From Nitrospinaceae bacterium (lineage in GTDB: Bacteria; Nitrospinota; Nitrospinia; Nitrospinales; VA-1): DNA of 64,000 bases. The stretch spans positions 1 to 64,000 of the forward strand of contig JAJDAZ010000069.1 in NCBI GenBank assembly GCA_029261595.1. The letters run 5' to 3'. Positions within the stretch are counted from its first letter, which is position 1. Every line of letters begins with the position of its first letter. Below, piece after piece: positions 16,482 through 25,079 of this stretch. The position numbers and the translations under genes are program-made. Below the pieces are notes generated by a model. The model was given only the letters and a program-made list of their open reading frames with translations. It was not told the origin of the DNA and made no database searches.

Positions 16482-17283
16482 TCGCGCTTACGGTGAGCAA
16501 CTCGGTGGGCTTGTCCTGTTCGGCCAGGATAGTTTTAATTTCCCAGGCCCTTTCCCCCAGGGCCTGTTCAGCGGTCAGGGTGGCCAGCTCCGCAAGGTTA
16601 TTGGTTTCGCTCAAGTGCATCAACACCACCAGTCTGAGGCCGTCATGATTGGCCGATGCCAGCAATTCGCCGCAGGCTTCATTAGATAAATGTCCGACAC
16701 TGCTTTTGATCCTCTGCTTGAGCGGCCAGGGATAGGGGCCTACTTCCAGCATGCCGACATCGTGATTGGCTTCCACCAACAGGGCAGTGGATTTTTTCAA
16801 TTTTTCACGGACAAACGGCGTCACGCATCCCAGGTCGGTGGCGTGACCGATTTTTGTATTCCCACACCTAATGACAAAAGCCACCGACTCTTCGGCATCG
16901 TGGGGTGTGGCATAGGGTTCCACCAGCATGTCCCCGATGGGAACGGGTTCTTCGGAACGAATGGGCGCCCAGGATGGGATACGCCCGATTCGGCTTTGAA
17001 TTCTTCGAAAGGTTCCATTTGTCGTATAGAGCGGGATATTGTGTTTGCGCACCAACGGTCCGATCCCTTTGACGTGGTCTGAGTGCTCATGGGTGACAAA
17101 CACCGCGTCCAGATCTTTTGCCGTACGCCCGATACTGGCAAGTCGGGCGCTTAATTTTTTTTCACTCAACCCGGCATCCAATAAAATTTTATGGCTTTCT
17201 GTTTCAATATAAGTGGAATTTCCTGCACTACCGCTGGATAACACGCTGACTTTCAAAAAAATCCGCCTTTCAAGTTTGCTCAC
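16438..17283 (-). CDS. WalJ/YycJ-like metallo-beta-lactamase-fold hydrolase
   Basis: The 281-residue protein has an N-terminal LSSGSAGNSTYIE segment (about 14-26) and the binuclear metal motif THEHSDH near 63-69, with further ligands in HATDLG and HLS. This matches the YycJ/WalJ subfamily of metallo-beta-lactamase-fold nucleases, linked to DNA processing and cell-wall regulation in other bacteria. The GTG start overlaps the globin stop by 4 bases. The last 15 or so residues are encoded by an inserted palindromic repeat copy and are unlikely to matter. The exact substrate cannot be fixed from sequence; phosphodiesterase or exonuclease action is the best guess. Confidence 0.8.
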   Translation of the reverse strand: MSKLERRIFLKVSVLSSGSAGNSTYIETESHKILLDAGLSEKKLSARLASIGRTAKDLDAVFVTHEHSDHVKGIGPLVRKHNIPLYTTNGTFRRIQSRIGRIPSWAPIRSEEPVPIGDMLVEPYATPHDAEESVAFVIRCGNTKIGHATDLGCVTPFVREKLKKSTALLVEANHDVGMLEVGPYPWPLKQRIKSSVGHLSNEACGELLASANHDGLRLVVLMHLSETNNLAELATLTAEQALGERAWEIKTILAEQDKPTELLTVSATPLHGEEMPASQKG

Positions 17284-17717
17284 ATGCCAGAAGGTTTAGG
17301 GAATATTTTTATTTCATCGGTGAAATATCGTTTCTCACATTGGCTGGCGTCCTCCTTGACGATGGATTTTCTAAAAGCATCGTCGATGCGCAACCAGCGC
17401 TCTGCAAGATCTAGGGAAACACCACATTCATCAAGAGATTCCTTTAACAGCACATTTCTTAAGTCAAACATCTCGGCGGTGATGAACAAATGTTTGTGTC
17501 CGTTTTTCGGAAGTGCACCGGAATATATTTTTCCGCCGCCCATATTGGAAACCATGAAATCGGTTTGTTGATTTTCTATGGTTTTCTGATCGATCTCTAA
17601 AAAAAACTGTTTCAACCAGGGGTGTTCATAAAGCTTGTCATAAAATACTTTGTGGACGCGTTCCAGAATGGGCCTACCGCCCAGATTATCAAAGAGGGTC
17701 TTATCTTCATCTTCCAT
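17280..17717 (-). CDS. Truncated haemoglobin
   Basis: This 145-residue globin has the short 2-over-2 truncated haemoglobin pattern. It begins FDNLGGRPILERVHKVFYDKL (about 9-29), carries the GGGKIYSG glycine turn at about 60-67, and has a His pair at 74-76 that would include the proximal haem ligand. Such proteins bind oxygen or nitric oxide and often detoxify NO. The B10-region tyrosine candidate is Tyr26. It sits between a PilZ-domain gene (20 bases upstream) and the metallo-hydrolase gene (4-base overlap), so it belongs to a small operon that starts with the aldehyde dehydrogenase or PilZ gene. Redox or NO sensing linked to the operon is inference. Confidence 0.8.
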   Translation of the reverse strand: MEDEDKTLFDNLGGRPILERVHKVFYDKLYEHPWLKQFFLEIDQKTIENQQTDFMVSNMGGGKIYSGALPKNGHKHLFITAEMFDLRNVLLKESLDECGVSLDLAERWLRIDDAFRKSIVKEDASQCEKRYFTDEIKIFPKPSGM

Positions 17718-17737
17718 TTAATCGAAATCCTTACGGT

Positions 17738-18094
17738 TCAGGGTTTGCTCTTTTTTCCATGCACAAGGGCCAAAGAATCCATCAGGTATTCGTCGTTGAC
17801 CTCCACGAATTTTGCGGCCACGTAATATGGATAATATTGCGGGGGAGACACATTTGCCGGCGAATCACAACGAAGGATTTCCGCCGAAAGCACATTTTTC
17901 CTCAGTTCCTCACTGGCGCTTATTTCTATGGAAATCCTGGAGCCCACTTCCAAAGGCCGGTCCAGCCTGAAAGAAATTCCCTGCACGGTCAAATCCACCA
18001 TCTCTGCGGCCAGGTGGTTTTCACTTTCCTGCACCTGAATTTTCAGAGAAATCGCCACTCTCGGGAAATACCGCTTGTCGTTAAATGTTTCCAT
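17738..18094 (-). CDS. PilZ-domain cyclic-di-GMP-binding protein
   Basis: This 118-residue single-domain protein carries the PilZ signature: an RxxxR-like start (KRYFPRV at about 7-13) and a DxTxxG turn (DLTVQGISF at about 33-41), followed by the beta-barrel. PilZ proteins bind cyclic di-GMP and tune motility, pili or polysaccharide production. Arg spacing in the first motif is RxxxR as required for ligand contact. No enzymatic domain is attached. The gene follows the aldehyde dehydrogenase by 17 bases. With a full type IV pilus locus and a glycan locus nearby, either could be its target, but that is inference. Confidence 0.8.
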   Translation of the reverse strand: METFNDKRYFPRVAISLKIQVQESENHLAAEMVDLTVQGISFRLDRPLEVGSRISIEISASEELRKNVLSAEILRCDSPANVSPPQYYPYYVAAKFVEVNDEYLMDSLALVHGKKSKP

Positions 18095-18111
18095 ATTGGT
18101 GAGCTAAAAAA

Positions 18112-19599
18112 TTAATCGTCAATTTGGGCTTTCTGGAGTTTGCCGCTGTAATCAATGTAAACCGACTTCCATTCCGTAAAAGTTTCCAAAGCCGCGGTTC
18201 CCGCCTCGCGGTGGCCGTTGCCGGTCCCTTTGGTGCCACCGAAGGGCAGTTGAATTTCCGCGCCAATGGTCGAAGAATTGATGTAGGTGATCCCGGTGTC
18301 CAGATGTTCAATGGCCTGAAAAGCCCGGTTCACATCCTGAGTGTAAAGGGACGAGGACAGTCCAAACGCCGAATCGTTGACGATTTTGATTCCGTGATCC
18401 AGGTTCCTGCAGGAAATGATGCTCAATACCGGACCAAAAATTTCTTCCTGGGCAATGCGCATTTTGGGAGCCACATCGCCAAAGATCGTCGGCTTAAAAA
18501 AGAAGCCGTTGCTACAGCCCCCGGCTCGGTGCGGCTTTCCGCCAAGTAGCAACTTAGCGCCTTCATCGACGCCGATTTTGCAGTACCCGTGTACTTTTTC
18601 TCTTTGCGCTTCATTGACCAGCGGACCGACGTCGATTTTTTCATTCAGGCCATCGCCCAGCTTGAGTTCCTGGGTCCGCTTGACCAGAAGATTGGTAAAC
18701 TTTTTTAGAACTTTTTTATGCACGATCACCCGACTGCACGCCGTACACCGTTGTCCCGTGGTGCCAAACGCTCCCCAAATGACACCTTCAACAGCGAGGT
18801 TCAGATCGGCATCTTCCATCACCAGAATGGCGTTCTTGCCGCCCATCTCCAGAGAATAGGGTTTCATCTGGCGGGCGCAATGCCCCGCTACCACTCTACC
18901 TGTTTCGGTAGACCCGGTAAAGGACACCATATCCACTTTGGGATGATCGAGTAGAGGAGCGCCGGCTCCCGTTCCAGACCCGGTCACATAATTGACCACG
19001 CCGGGGGGCAGTCCCTCCTCTTCTAAAATTTTCACAAAATGATAGACCGAAAGCGGCGTATCGCTGGCCGGTTTGATCACCACTGTGTTGCCTGCGACCA
19101 AAGCCGGAAATAATTTCCACGAAGGAATGGCGAGCGGAAAATTCCAGGGCGTGATGGCGGCGACCACACCCACCGGCATTCTGACCGACATACAGAACTT
19201 GTCGGTCAATTCCGAAGGCACCGTCTCGCCCGTCAGCCTTCGGCCTTCACCGGCGGCGAAGTAACCCATGTCGATGGCTTCCTGAACATCGCCGCGTGTT
19301 TCCTTGATGACCTTGCCCATCTCGCGCGTCATGTCCTGGGCCAAAGCTTCCTTATGTTTGACAAGTTTTTCTGCGACGCGGTATAAAATCTCACCCCTTT
19401 TTGGAGCGGGAGTTTTTTTCCATTCGGGAAATGCACTCCGTGCGGCTGAAACCGCTTCATTGACATCTTTACGATTGGATTGCTGAAATCGGCCGACAAC
19501 ATCTTTGGCGTTGGCGGGATTGATATTTTTAAAAGTTTCTCCACTGGAGGAAGTTTTCCATTCCCCACCGATAAAATTTTTATAGCTCTTGGTGGCCAT
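18112..19599 (-). CDS. Aldehyde dehydrogenase, ALDH7 / semialdehyde dehydrogenase type
   Basis: The 495-residue NAD(P)-dependent dehydrogenase has the oxyanion helix motif [10 protein letters not shown] near 150, the general base glutamate in LEMGGKNA near 255, and the nucleophile in GQRCTA near 290. Its end, from [14 protein letters not shown] onward, resembles alpha-aminoadipic semialdehyde (ALDH7) and related semialdehyde dehydrogenases more than simple acetaldehyde enzymes. The substrate is therefore likely an acidic semialdehyde, for example from lysine or sugar-acid breakdown. A saccharopine-dehydrogenase-like gene at 58 kb would fit a lysine route. It is the first gene of the small operon reaching the metallo-hydrolase. 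AGGAAACC lies just upstream of the ATG. Confidence 0.85.
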   Translation of the reverse strand: MATKSYKNFIGGEWKTSSSGETFKNINPANAKDVVGRFQQSNRKDVNEAVSAARSAFPEWKKTPAPKRGEILYRVAEKLVKHKEALAQDMTREMGKVIKETRGDVQEAIDMGYFAAGEGRRLTGETVPSELTDKFCMSVRMPVGVVAAITPWNFPLAIPSWKLFPALVAGNTVVIKPASDTPLSVYHFVKILEEEGLPPGVVNYVTGSGTGAGAPLLDHPKVDMVSFTGSTETGRVVAGHCARQMKPYSLEMGGKNAILVMEDADLNLAVEGVIWGAFGTTGQRCTACSRVIVHKKVLKKFTNLLVKRTQELKLGDGLNEKIDVGPLVNEAQREKVHGYCKIGVDEGAKLLLGGKPHRAGGCSNGFFFKPTIFGDVAPKMRIAQEEIFGPVLSIISCRNLDHGIKIVNDSAFGLSSSLYTQDVNRAFQAIEHLDTGITYINSSTIGAEIQLPFGGTKGTGNGHREAGTAALETFTEWKSVYIDYSGKLQKAQIDD

Positions 19600-19836
19600 G
19601 ATGGTTTCCTAGTTTTTGAGAAAAGATTTTTTTGAGGGTGAAGGACAAAGATCGGTCAATTGAAAGTTCGGAAAAAACAGGCGTGACCTCCTAAACTTCA
19701 AAGGCACGAATGGTATTGTTTATTTTAGATCTTCCCAATGATTTTTACAAGTGCCTAAGGCTGGCAAAATTTTTAAGGCAGGGGACTAAAATTTATTCAC
19801 GATCCACTTTATAAGAAGACGCAAACAAAATGAAAC

Positions 19837-19856
19837 GGTCCCTCCGAAGAGGGACC
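19837..19856 (-). terminator. Terminator hairpin after the large-minor-pilin operon
   Basis: GGTCCCTC-CGAA-GAGGGACC is a perfect 8-base-pair stem with a four-base loop, 62 bases after the stop of the lectin-like minor pilin. On the minus strand it is followed by GTTTCATTTTGTTTG, a moderate T tract. The rest of 19600-19917 shows no gene; it should also hold the promoter of the aldehyde dehydrogenase operon, which I could not pinpoint. Confidence 0.7.
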
Positions 19857-19917
19857 GGGCTTGCTGTAGGGGTTTGATTTAAGAAAAATTGAGGGCTTGT
19901 AAAAACCCATTGTCGGA

Positions 19918-21660
19918 TTAAAGAGGATTGACTTCCACGTCATCAAACGTACTCACATTCTTGGTTGTGGCCAATCCAACCTGTCCCTGGGTGTAAGCAG
20001 TATCCGTGGTCGTGATATCCCAGGTACCCGGCTCGGCGGTACCCGACTGCCAGATTTTCATGTTCAGGTTATCCGCATCAACACTGGCTTTGAGAGTGTA
20101 CAGGGTATTGTTGTCGAACGTGATAGGAGCCCCGCTTTCAACCAGGAGCGTTTCCCCGCTATCAAATTTAACGAGCTGAAGCTTATAAATATGACCCGCT
20201 GGAGGGCCGGTACACAGTTCGCAGAATACCCTTGCCATGTAATACTGGTTTGCGTTTTGATACCGAAGAATCATTCCCGTGTATTCCCCGGTTCCCAGTG
20301 ACCCATTTCTCTGAGTGTCTAATTGCAACTCGTAATTCTGCCAGGGGTCGCAACCGTTGATGGAAATACCGTTTCCGTTTGAAGCCGTCTTGTATTGACC
20401 GGCCGCCACGTTCCAATTGGTCACTCCAACCTCGGTCCAACCGTCGCTGTCTCCATCATTGAAGTTGTCTGTAAATATTCCGGTACCGGATTGAAAGTTG
20501 GCCGTGCTGGCACTGAAGACGGGAAACTGCTTTCCATTAATGGTGACCAGCGAATTAGCTGATATGGTAATGCTAGCATTGGGAGCGGACCAATCATAAG
20601 ACACCGTGGCCGTCGCTTCTCCAGAAGAATTGGTTGTGCCGGTTGCAGGAGATACCGTGGCCACTCCAGAAGCCACGAAATTTATACTGGCCCCCGCACC
20701 GACCGGGTCGCCCACGGAATCGAGCAGTGTGGCCGTGATTGAAGTCGTGGAATCGGGGCAATTGATCGTGAAAGGGGAAGCATCAATATCCATTTTCCCC
20801 CAGGGAGCCATCACCAGATTGCGCGGAGCCTGGTTGGCAATAAAAGTTTCCCGGTTAAAACCATCACTGTAAGAAGCACTCCCTCCCAGGGTAGCCACAC
20901 TTCCCGTGACATAGTTTCCACTATTTGAGATATTGCTCCTGGGGTCCTCATCCTTAGTCCGGGCAACCACGTCGATATCCACTTTGCGGATATCGTTCAG
21001 CTCAGACGGATCGGCGGAAAAATCGAAAGGCGGAATGGGGACTCCATTTCCATCAACGGCCACCCCTGACGGAAGCGGGTTGTCGTTTTTGTCATAATAA
21101 CGGATAACCAGGTTATCAATATTCCTTGCCATCACATGCCGGGTGAAACCGGTCCCGGAATTTGCAGGAATGACTTTATAAATAGTATAAGGCGGGGCGG
21201 TCAGTGTCATGGTGATTGGAAACGTAGCCGTTTCCGTCGAGTCCACCTCACCGTCACCATCCCGGTCAAAGAAAGGTTTGATATTAAACGATTCATCTGC
21301 AGAACTGAAATTATTGCCGGGGGCAAATGTCATCACCTCATTATTTTGAATGATCCCGTCGTTATCCTCATCGTAGACCGCAGAAATATAATGGTCGGAT
21401 GCGGCCAGGAATCTTGTTCCCCGGAATACGTTGTAACCCGCGTTTTGTACGGCTCTGGATAGAAATTCTGTCGCGGCACGACCATTGGTTTGCATTTGGT
21501 TCAATTGATTCTGCAGGACAAAGGAATCTCCCTGCTTTTCAACCACTCCCGCAAGCACCGCGAGCAAAAGAACCGAAACCGAGCTTGCCACCATCAATTC
21601 GGTGAGTGTGAAGCCTTTTTCATTTTTAAAAAATTTCAATATTTTTTTATAATCAGCCAT
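19918..21660 (-). CDS. Large PilW-like minor pilin with Ig-like and lectin-like domains
   Basis: I prefer the ATG at 21660, which has GAGGAT six bases upstream. A start at 21681 (TAATG junction) adds 7 residues but has its SD too close. The 580-residue protein has a prepilin peptidase site (KG/FTLTE at about 15-20) and a PilW-like pilin part. Two perfect EF-hand-type loops follow (DxDxDGxxxxxE at about 97-108 and 132-143). Next comes an invasin-type Ig-like domain (about 295-390, with GEATATVSY) and a C-terminal jelly-roll/concanavalin-like domain (about 395-580). Normal PilW proteins are about 200-350 residues. It most likely sits at the pilus tip and displays an adhesive lectin. It is the last gene of the operon. 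Confidence 0.8.
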   Translation of the reverse strand: MADYKKILKFFKNEKGFTLTELMVASSVSVLLLAVLAGVVEKQGDSFVLQNQLNQMQTNGRAATEFLSRAVQNAGYNVFRGTRFLAASDHYISAVYDEDNDGIIQNNEVMTFAPGNNFSSADESFNIKPFFDRDGDGEVDSTETATFPITMTLTAPPYTIYKVIPANSGTGFTRHVMARNIDNLVIRYYDKNDNPLPSGVAVDGNGVPIPPFDFSADPSELNDIRKVDIDVVARTKDEDPRSNISNSGNYVTGSVATLGGSASYSDGFNRETFIANQAPRNLVMAPWGKMDIDASPFTINCPDSTTSITATLLDSVGDPVGAGASINFVASGVATVSPATGTTNSSGEATATVSYDWSAPNASITISANSLVTINGKQFPVFSASTANFQSGTGIFTDNFNDGDSDGWTEVGVTNWNVAAGQYKTASNGNGISINGCDPWQNYELQLDTQRNGSLGTGEYTGMILRYQNANQYYMARVFCELCTGPPAGHIYKLQLVKFDSGETLLVESGAPITFDNNTLYTLKASVDADNLNMKIWQSGTAEPGTWDITTTDTAYTQGQVGLATTKNVSTFDDVEVNPL

Positions 21661-21680
21661 TTTATCCTCGACGATAGACA

Positions 21681-23507
21681 TTACTCCAGGAAACCTAACC
21701 TCTCGACACCAAAAATAGATGGGATGAAAGGAGGCCAGAAATCAGGATCACCAAAGCGGGTATCCCAGCCATATTCTCTATCAGGGGGTTCATAACAATC
21801 TCCATGCTGGCACCAGTTTCCCGTGGCTTGTTGGCTGACCCAAAGGCCGATCATGCTACCCTTGAAATCAGAAAACACGTCATCCCAGTCTTCGTGGTAG
21901 CGCATATAATTGTGCAATCCACCACCGTAAGTGCCGCCCGGAGAGGTCGTTGGACTGTAACCTCCAAATAAAGCGGCACGAACCTGGTTTTGAGTGCTTC
22001 CAGTGGCCCCGGCATCGGGCATTCCCCCACCGCAATTCTTGGTATCGTTCCAGTTTTTACCCAGCAAGTTAATGGCGTCTCCAATGATCGCCGCCCCTTG
22101 TGTGCTAACGGTATTGAAATCGCCATCGATATAAATAGGATTGTCGCTGGCGAAAGTGGTTTCATCCGAAAGCTGAGCCGCTGAACCGGCTCCGATCTGC
22201 ATCAGCCGGATGGCCTGCATGGGATCGGCGGTATTATCAAACGCGGCATTGGGTGACCGGGATGCATAGACTAAAAACCCGGACCCTGCCAAAGCCCCAC
22301 TACCATTGGCGGGATCTGCCAGATATTCCTCATACCACAACTCCAACGCGTAGAGATCAATATCCGTAGTATCCACCGCATCGTCTTCTCGACAGTCGTT
22401 TAGGACACCCGTGGTCTCCCTGATAATGGGCATGGGACCGCTATAGTTGTTCCCCGGGGAAGTTTCGCCGTTGGCGATCAACGTTGTCACGTCTGTATTG
22501 GGAGTGGGACGGGAAACCACGATGTTTGTTCCGGCACCAGGGTTCCCCTGGCCAATGATCTGGATGCCATCCACATCCGCACGATTTGGATCTGCCGCCC
22601 GAAGTTCATAAAAACCGCCACGTTGAAACTGCGTATTACCCGGCGCTTGAATAATAGGTTCGTTGATAAATACAAAATCATTGAATGTTGATTCTTCCGA
22701 TTCCAGATCCAAAATAGTGCTGATCGCGACATCATCTTCCCAAAGGAGACTTGTATTTGTTGTTTTAATCCTTGGAGATGTACAGGCCACCGCGTTTTGC
22801 CCCTTGTGCCAGTTGCGAATGATGCCTCCCGCTGTGATGGAATGCGGGGCCGAAATGGGGGTTCCTCCATTCGGGTCAAAGTTTTGAAAGCGGAGGCTTC
22901 CTGAACAACCAGCACGCAACCAGATATCTCCATTGGAATGAATACGGCCCCAGGTGGTCATACCCGGCCCCGGAGTAATTTCCAGATCGGAGTCATTAGT
23001 GCCATCGCCACCATAAAAAACGAACCATTGCACCAGAGGCGTTTCCAAAATTCGGATTTTTTCACGCAGAGTTTCCTTGGATTTATCGGTCAGTGAGGTG
23101 GAGTTAGCTTCGATGTCGTAAGTGTAGGCATAATGTGTGAGGATGCTGTTTCCCTGCACTGTTTCATACAAGTATCTGGACTCGGGATTGGTGATTTTGT
23201 ATTTTACATCGTGACCGCGGTAATTACTTACCGTGACGAACCCGTCCTGATCGCCGCCATTATCCGCTGTAGTGGTATAAAACGACAGGTTTTCGAAACT
23301 TTGGATTATCGCGTTGGTCGCCAAGTCCAATCCAACTTCTGCGGCGTAAAACGCCTGCTTTCCCTTGCGGTGCTCCTTGGAAGACTCAAGGTTCAGAGAA
23401 GTCACTTGCAGAGCTCCCACGGCAAGGGCGCCCAACATCGACATGATGAACAAAAATACGATTGCTGTACCACCCTTTTCCTGTTTCAGCAAATAAGTAT
23501 CAATCAT
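21681..23507 (-). CDS. Large PilX-like minor pilin
   Basis: The 608-residue protein starts with the PilX N-terminal pattern. This is a short leader, KQEKGGTAIVFLFIMSM, a hydrophobic helix (to about 38) and an amphipathic extension with KGKQAFYAAEVGLDLA. It lacks the usual Glu at +5, as GspK/PilX-type pseudopilins do, which fits a place at the very tip of the minor-pilin complex. The remaining 500 residues are a soluble, Gly/Asn/Asp-rich beta-type region with WGRIHSNGDIW, seen in DUF4900-like prepilin-associated proteins. The SD is GAGGAAAT. Its stop overlaps the following gene region (TAATG). PilX of model organisms is about 160-200 residues, so this is a strongly enlarged version. Confidence 0.75.
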   Translation of the reverse strand: MIDTYLLKQEKGGTAIVFLFIMSMLGALAVGALQVTSLNLESSKEHRKGKQAFYAAEVGLDLATNAIIQSFENLSFYTTTADNGGDQDGFVTVSNYRGHDVKYKITNPESRYLYETVQGNSILTHYAYTYDIEANSTSLTDKSKETLREKIRILETPLVQWFVFYGGDGTNDSDLEITPGPGMTTWGRIHSNGDIWLRAGCSGSLRFQNFDPNGGTPISAPHSITAGGIIRNWHKGQNAVACTSPRIKTTNTSLLWEDDVAISTILDLESEESTFNDFVFINEPIIQAPGNTQFQRGGFYELRAADPNRADVDGIQIIGQGNPGAGTNIVVSRPTPNTDVTTLIANGETSPGNNYSGPMPIIRETTGVLNDCREDDAVDTTDIDLYALELWYEEYLADPANGSGALAGSGFLVYASRSPNAAFDNTADPMQAIRLMQIGAGSAAQLSDETTFASDNPIYIDGDFNTVSTQGAAIIGDAINLLGKNWNDTKNCGGGMPDAGATGSTQNQVRAALFGGYSPTTSPGGTYGGGLHNYMRYHEDWDDVFSDFKGSMIGLWVSQQATGNWCQHGDCYEPPDREYGWDTRFGDPDFWPPFIPSIFGVERLGFLE

Positions 23508-23531
23508 TTGATTTCCTCAATATTTCAAATT

Positions 23532-24068
23532 TTAGTTGACGAATTGTCTTCTGTGCATCACCGTTCCAGACTGCACACTTTTGGTATTTCCATTTTCGTC
23601 AACCCAACTTGTGGTCACGCCTATATCCACCATATGAATAGTGCCGGGACTTACAAAACTCTCTGTAGCCTGGGCGCTTGCTGGATAAATCGTAAAAACC
23701 CAACTACGTGAAAAGCCATCAACCACATCATTGGAACTGCGCGTCCAATCATCGGGCGCGGCGTATCCGTTCAAAAAACCGTTGGTACTGTCATCTACCA
23801 GATAATCGTAACCAAAAGCTCCGCCTGTGGGTTCGTTGGTTCCCTTCCTCAAAATTTCCTCCAATTTACTAGTCGTGTGCATGGTCGCCAGGGTCATATT
23901 TTTTGATTGGTTCTGAAATTGAGTCACCGAATTGATCGAAGAAGCTAAACCCAGAATACCCACACTCAAGATGACCATCGAGGCCAATACTTCAATAAGC
24001 GTGAACCCCGCTGCATTCCCAAATGGGAGAAAGATTTTTAACCTGGTTCTAAAATTAAATTTTTTCAT
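23532..24068 (-). CDS. PilV-like minor pilin
   Basis: The 178-residue prepilin has a 21-residue leader ending AAG, a cleavage site before FTLIE (Glu at +5), the continuous hydrophobic N-terminal helix, and a small globular part with FSRSWVFTIYP typical of PilV/GspI-like subunits. Minor pilins of the FimT-PilV-PilX-PilW set form the initiating complex at the tip of the pilus. It is the second gene of the operon, 12 bases after the FimT-like gene and 24 bases before the large PilX-like gene. Confidence 0.82.
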   Translation of the reverse strand: MKKFNFRTRLKIFLPFGNAAGFTLIEVLASMVILSVGILGLASSINSVTQFQNQSKNMTLATMHTTSKLEEILRKGTNEPTGGAFGYDYLVDDSTNGFLNGYAAPDDWTRSSNDVVDGFSRSWVFTIYPASAQATESFVSPGTIHMVDIGVTTSWVDENGNTKSVQSGTVMHRRQFVN

Positions 24069-24080
24069 ATTTTATTTCTT

Positions 24081-24656
24081 TTAACTCCACGGAGGTGATT
24101 GACTCAGGCTGTATTTCCAACGATCCACGCTGCCTGTGGCCTCTACAACACTGACCGCTCTTAACCGGCCATTGGACTCCCCGACATCACCCTTGGGAAT
24201 CAAATAAAATGATCCACCATCGCTCGCCTGGCCTTTTGAATTGAAGGTAACAACACTTCCTCCGCCCGTCAGAAAAACCGCGCTACTGACCGAATTTCCT
24301 TCCATGTCCGCCACAGAAGACCCGAAGAAACCGAATTGAACCTGAGGGATCAATGTCCTGACTTTGATGGTTTCGCCCCCATCCTCAACGCCATCGCTGT
24401 CGCTGTCGTCATGTATTCGGTACTGGTTGTTTCCTGCATTGAAGGTAATAATCACATCATTATTATTTTTAATGGCCGACAACCTGGCCAACATGAGGTC
24501 CATGTAAAGTTCCTGCGATTCTGCATTGATTTGGCGCTTCAACACCCATTTGGAATAATCCGGCACAGCAATGGCCAGCGTAACTCCCAAAACGGCCATC
24601 GTGACCAGAAGCTCCGGTAAACTGTATCCCTTCGAATTTGTTAAATACCGTTTCAT
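24081..24656 (-). CDS. FimT/GspH-like minor pilin
   Basis: The 191-residue prepilin has a 10-residue leader, the cleavage site KG/YSLPE (Glu at +5), and a GspH/FimT-like domain. It includes a perfect EF-hand-type calcium loop, DSDSDGVEDGGE at about 80-91, an addition also seen in environmental FimT-like proteins. It leads the operon FimT-PilV-PilX-PilW and lies about 90 bases downstream of a -24/-12 promoter-like site. FimT has been linked to DNA binding in some naturally competent bacteria; nothing here tests that. Confidence 0.82.
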   Translation of the reverse strand: MKRYLTNSKGYSLPELLVTMAVLGVTLAIAVPDYSKWVLKRQINAESQELYMDLMLARLSAIKNNNDVIITFNAGNNQYRIHDDSDSDGVEDGGETIKVRTLIPQVQFGFFGSSVADMEGNSVSSAVFLTGGGSVVTFNSKGQASDGGSFYLIPKGDVGESNGRLRAVSVVEATGSVDRWKYSLSQSPPWS

Positions 24657-24746
24657 TTTTATATCCCGGTTATTTGGCTTCCTACCTTTTTCATTCCAGC
24701 AGACAACCGAACATCTCCTATTTAAAAGCCTTCAAGTTTTATAAAA

Positions 24747-24761
24747 GCAAAATTCAGGCCA
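24747..24761 (-). promoter_or_regulatory. Sigma-54-like promoter of the FimT-PilV-PilX-PilW operon
   Basis: The minus strand reads TTTGGCCT-GAATT-TTGCTTTT. It keeps TGGC and TTGC at the exact sigma-54 spacing. The expected start near 24735 is about 79 bases before the FimT-like ATG, nearly the same distance as for pilA. The remainder of the 423-base region 24657-25079 is A/T-rich and I see no gene in it. Confidence 0.7.
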
Positions 24762-25079
24762 AAGCATTAAATATTTCTGGAAATATACCCGTGGAAAACC
24801 ATTGATTTTATTTGCATTAAAATGAAAATAAAAAGCAACGATCGCAACCCGGACCACCTGAGTATTAAAAGTCATACTATTGTCAAAATTATATTATTTT
24901 TAGGTGACAATTTTAGGCTTTTCGATCCATACCCCATACCTGGTTTTTCCCCAGACAGACGGGTTGAGCGAGTTGGTTTTTCCAAAACTGGCGCGGGTCG
25001 AAAGATCAGAAATAAAATAGTGTGGAGGGCAGAAAACAATTTAGAAGGCTTTGAGAACAGTAAAATCTATTTTCCCCGA

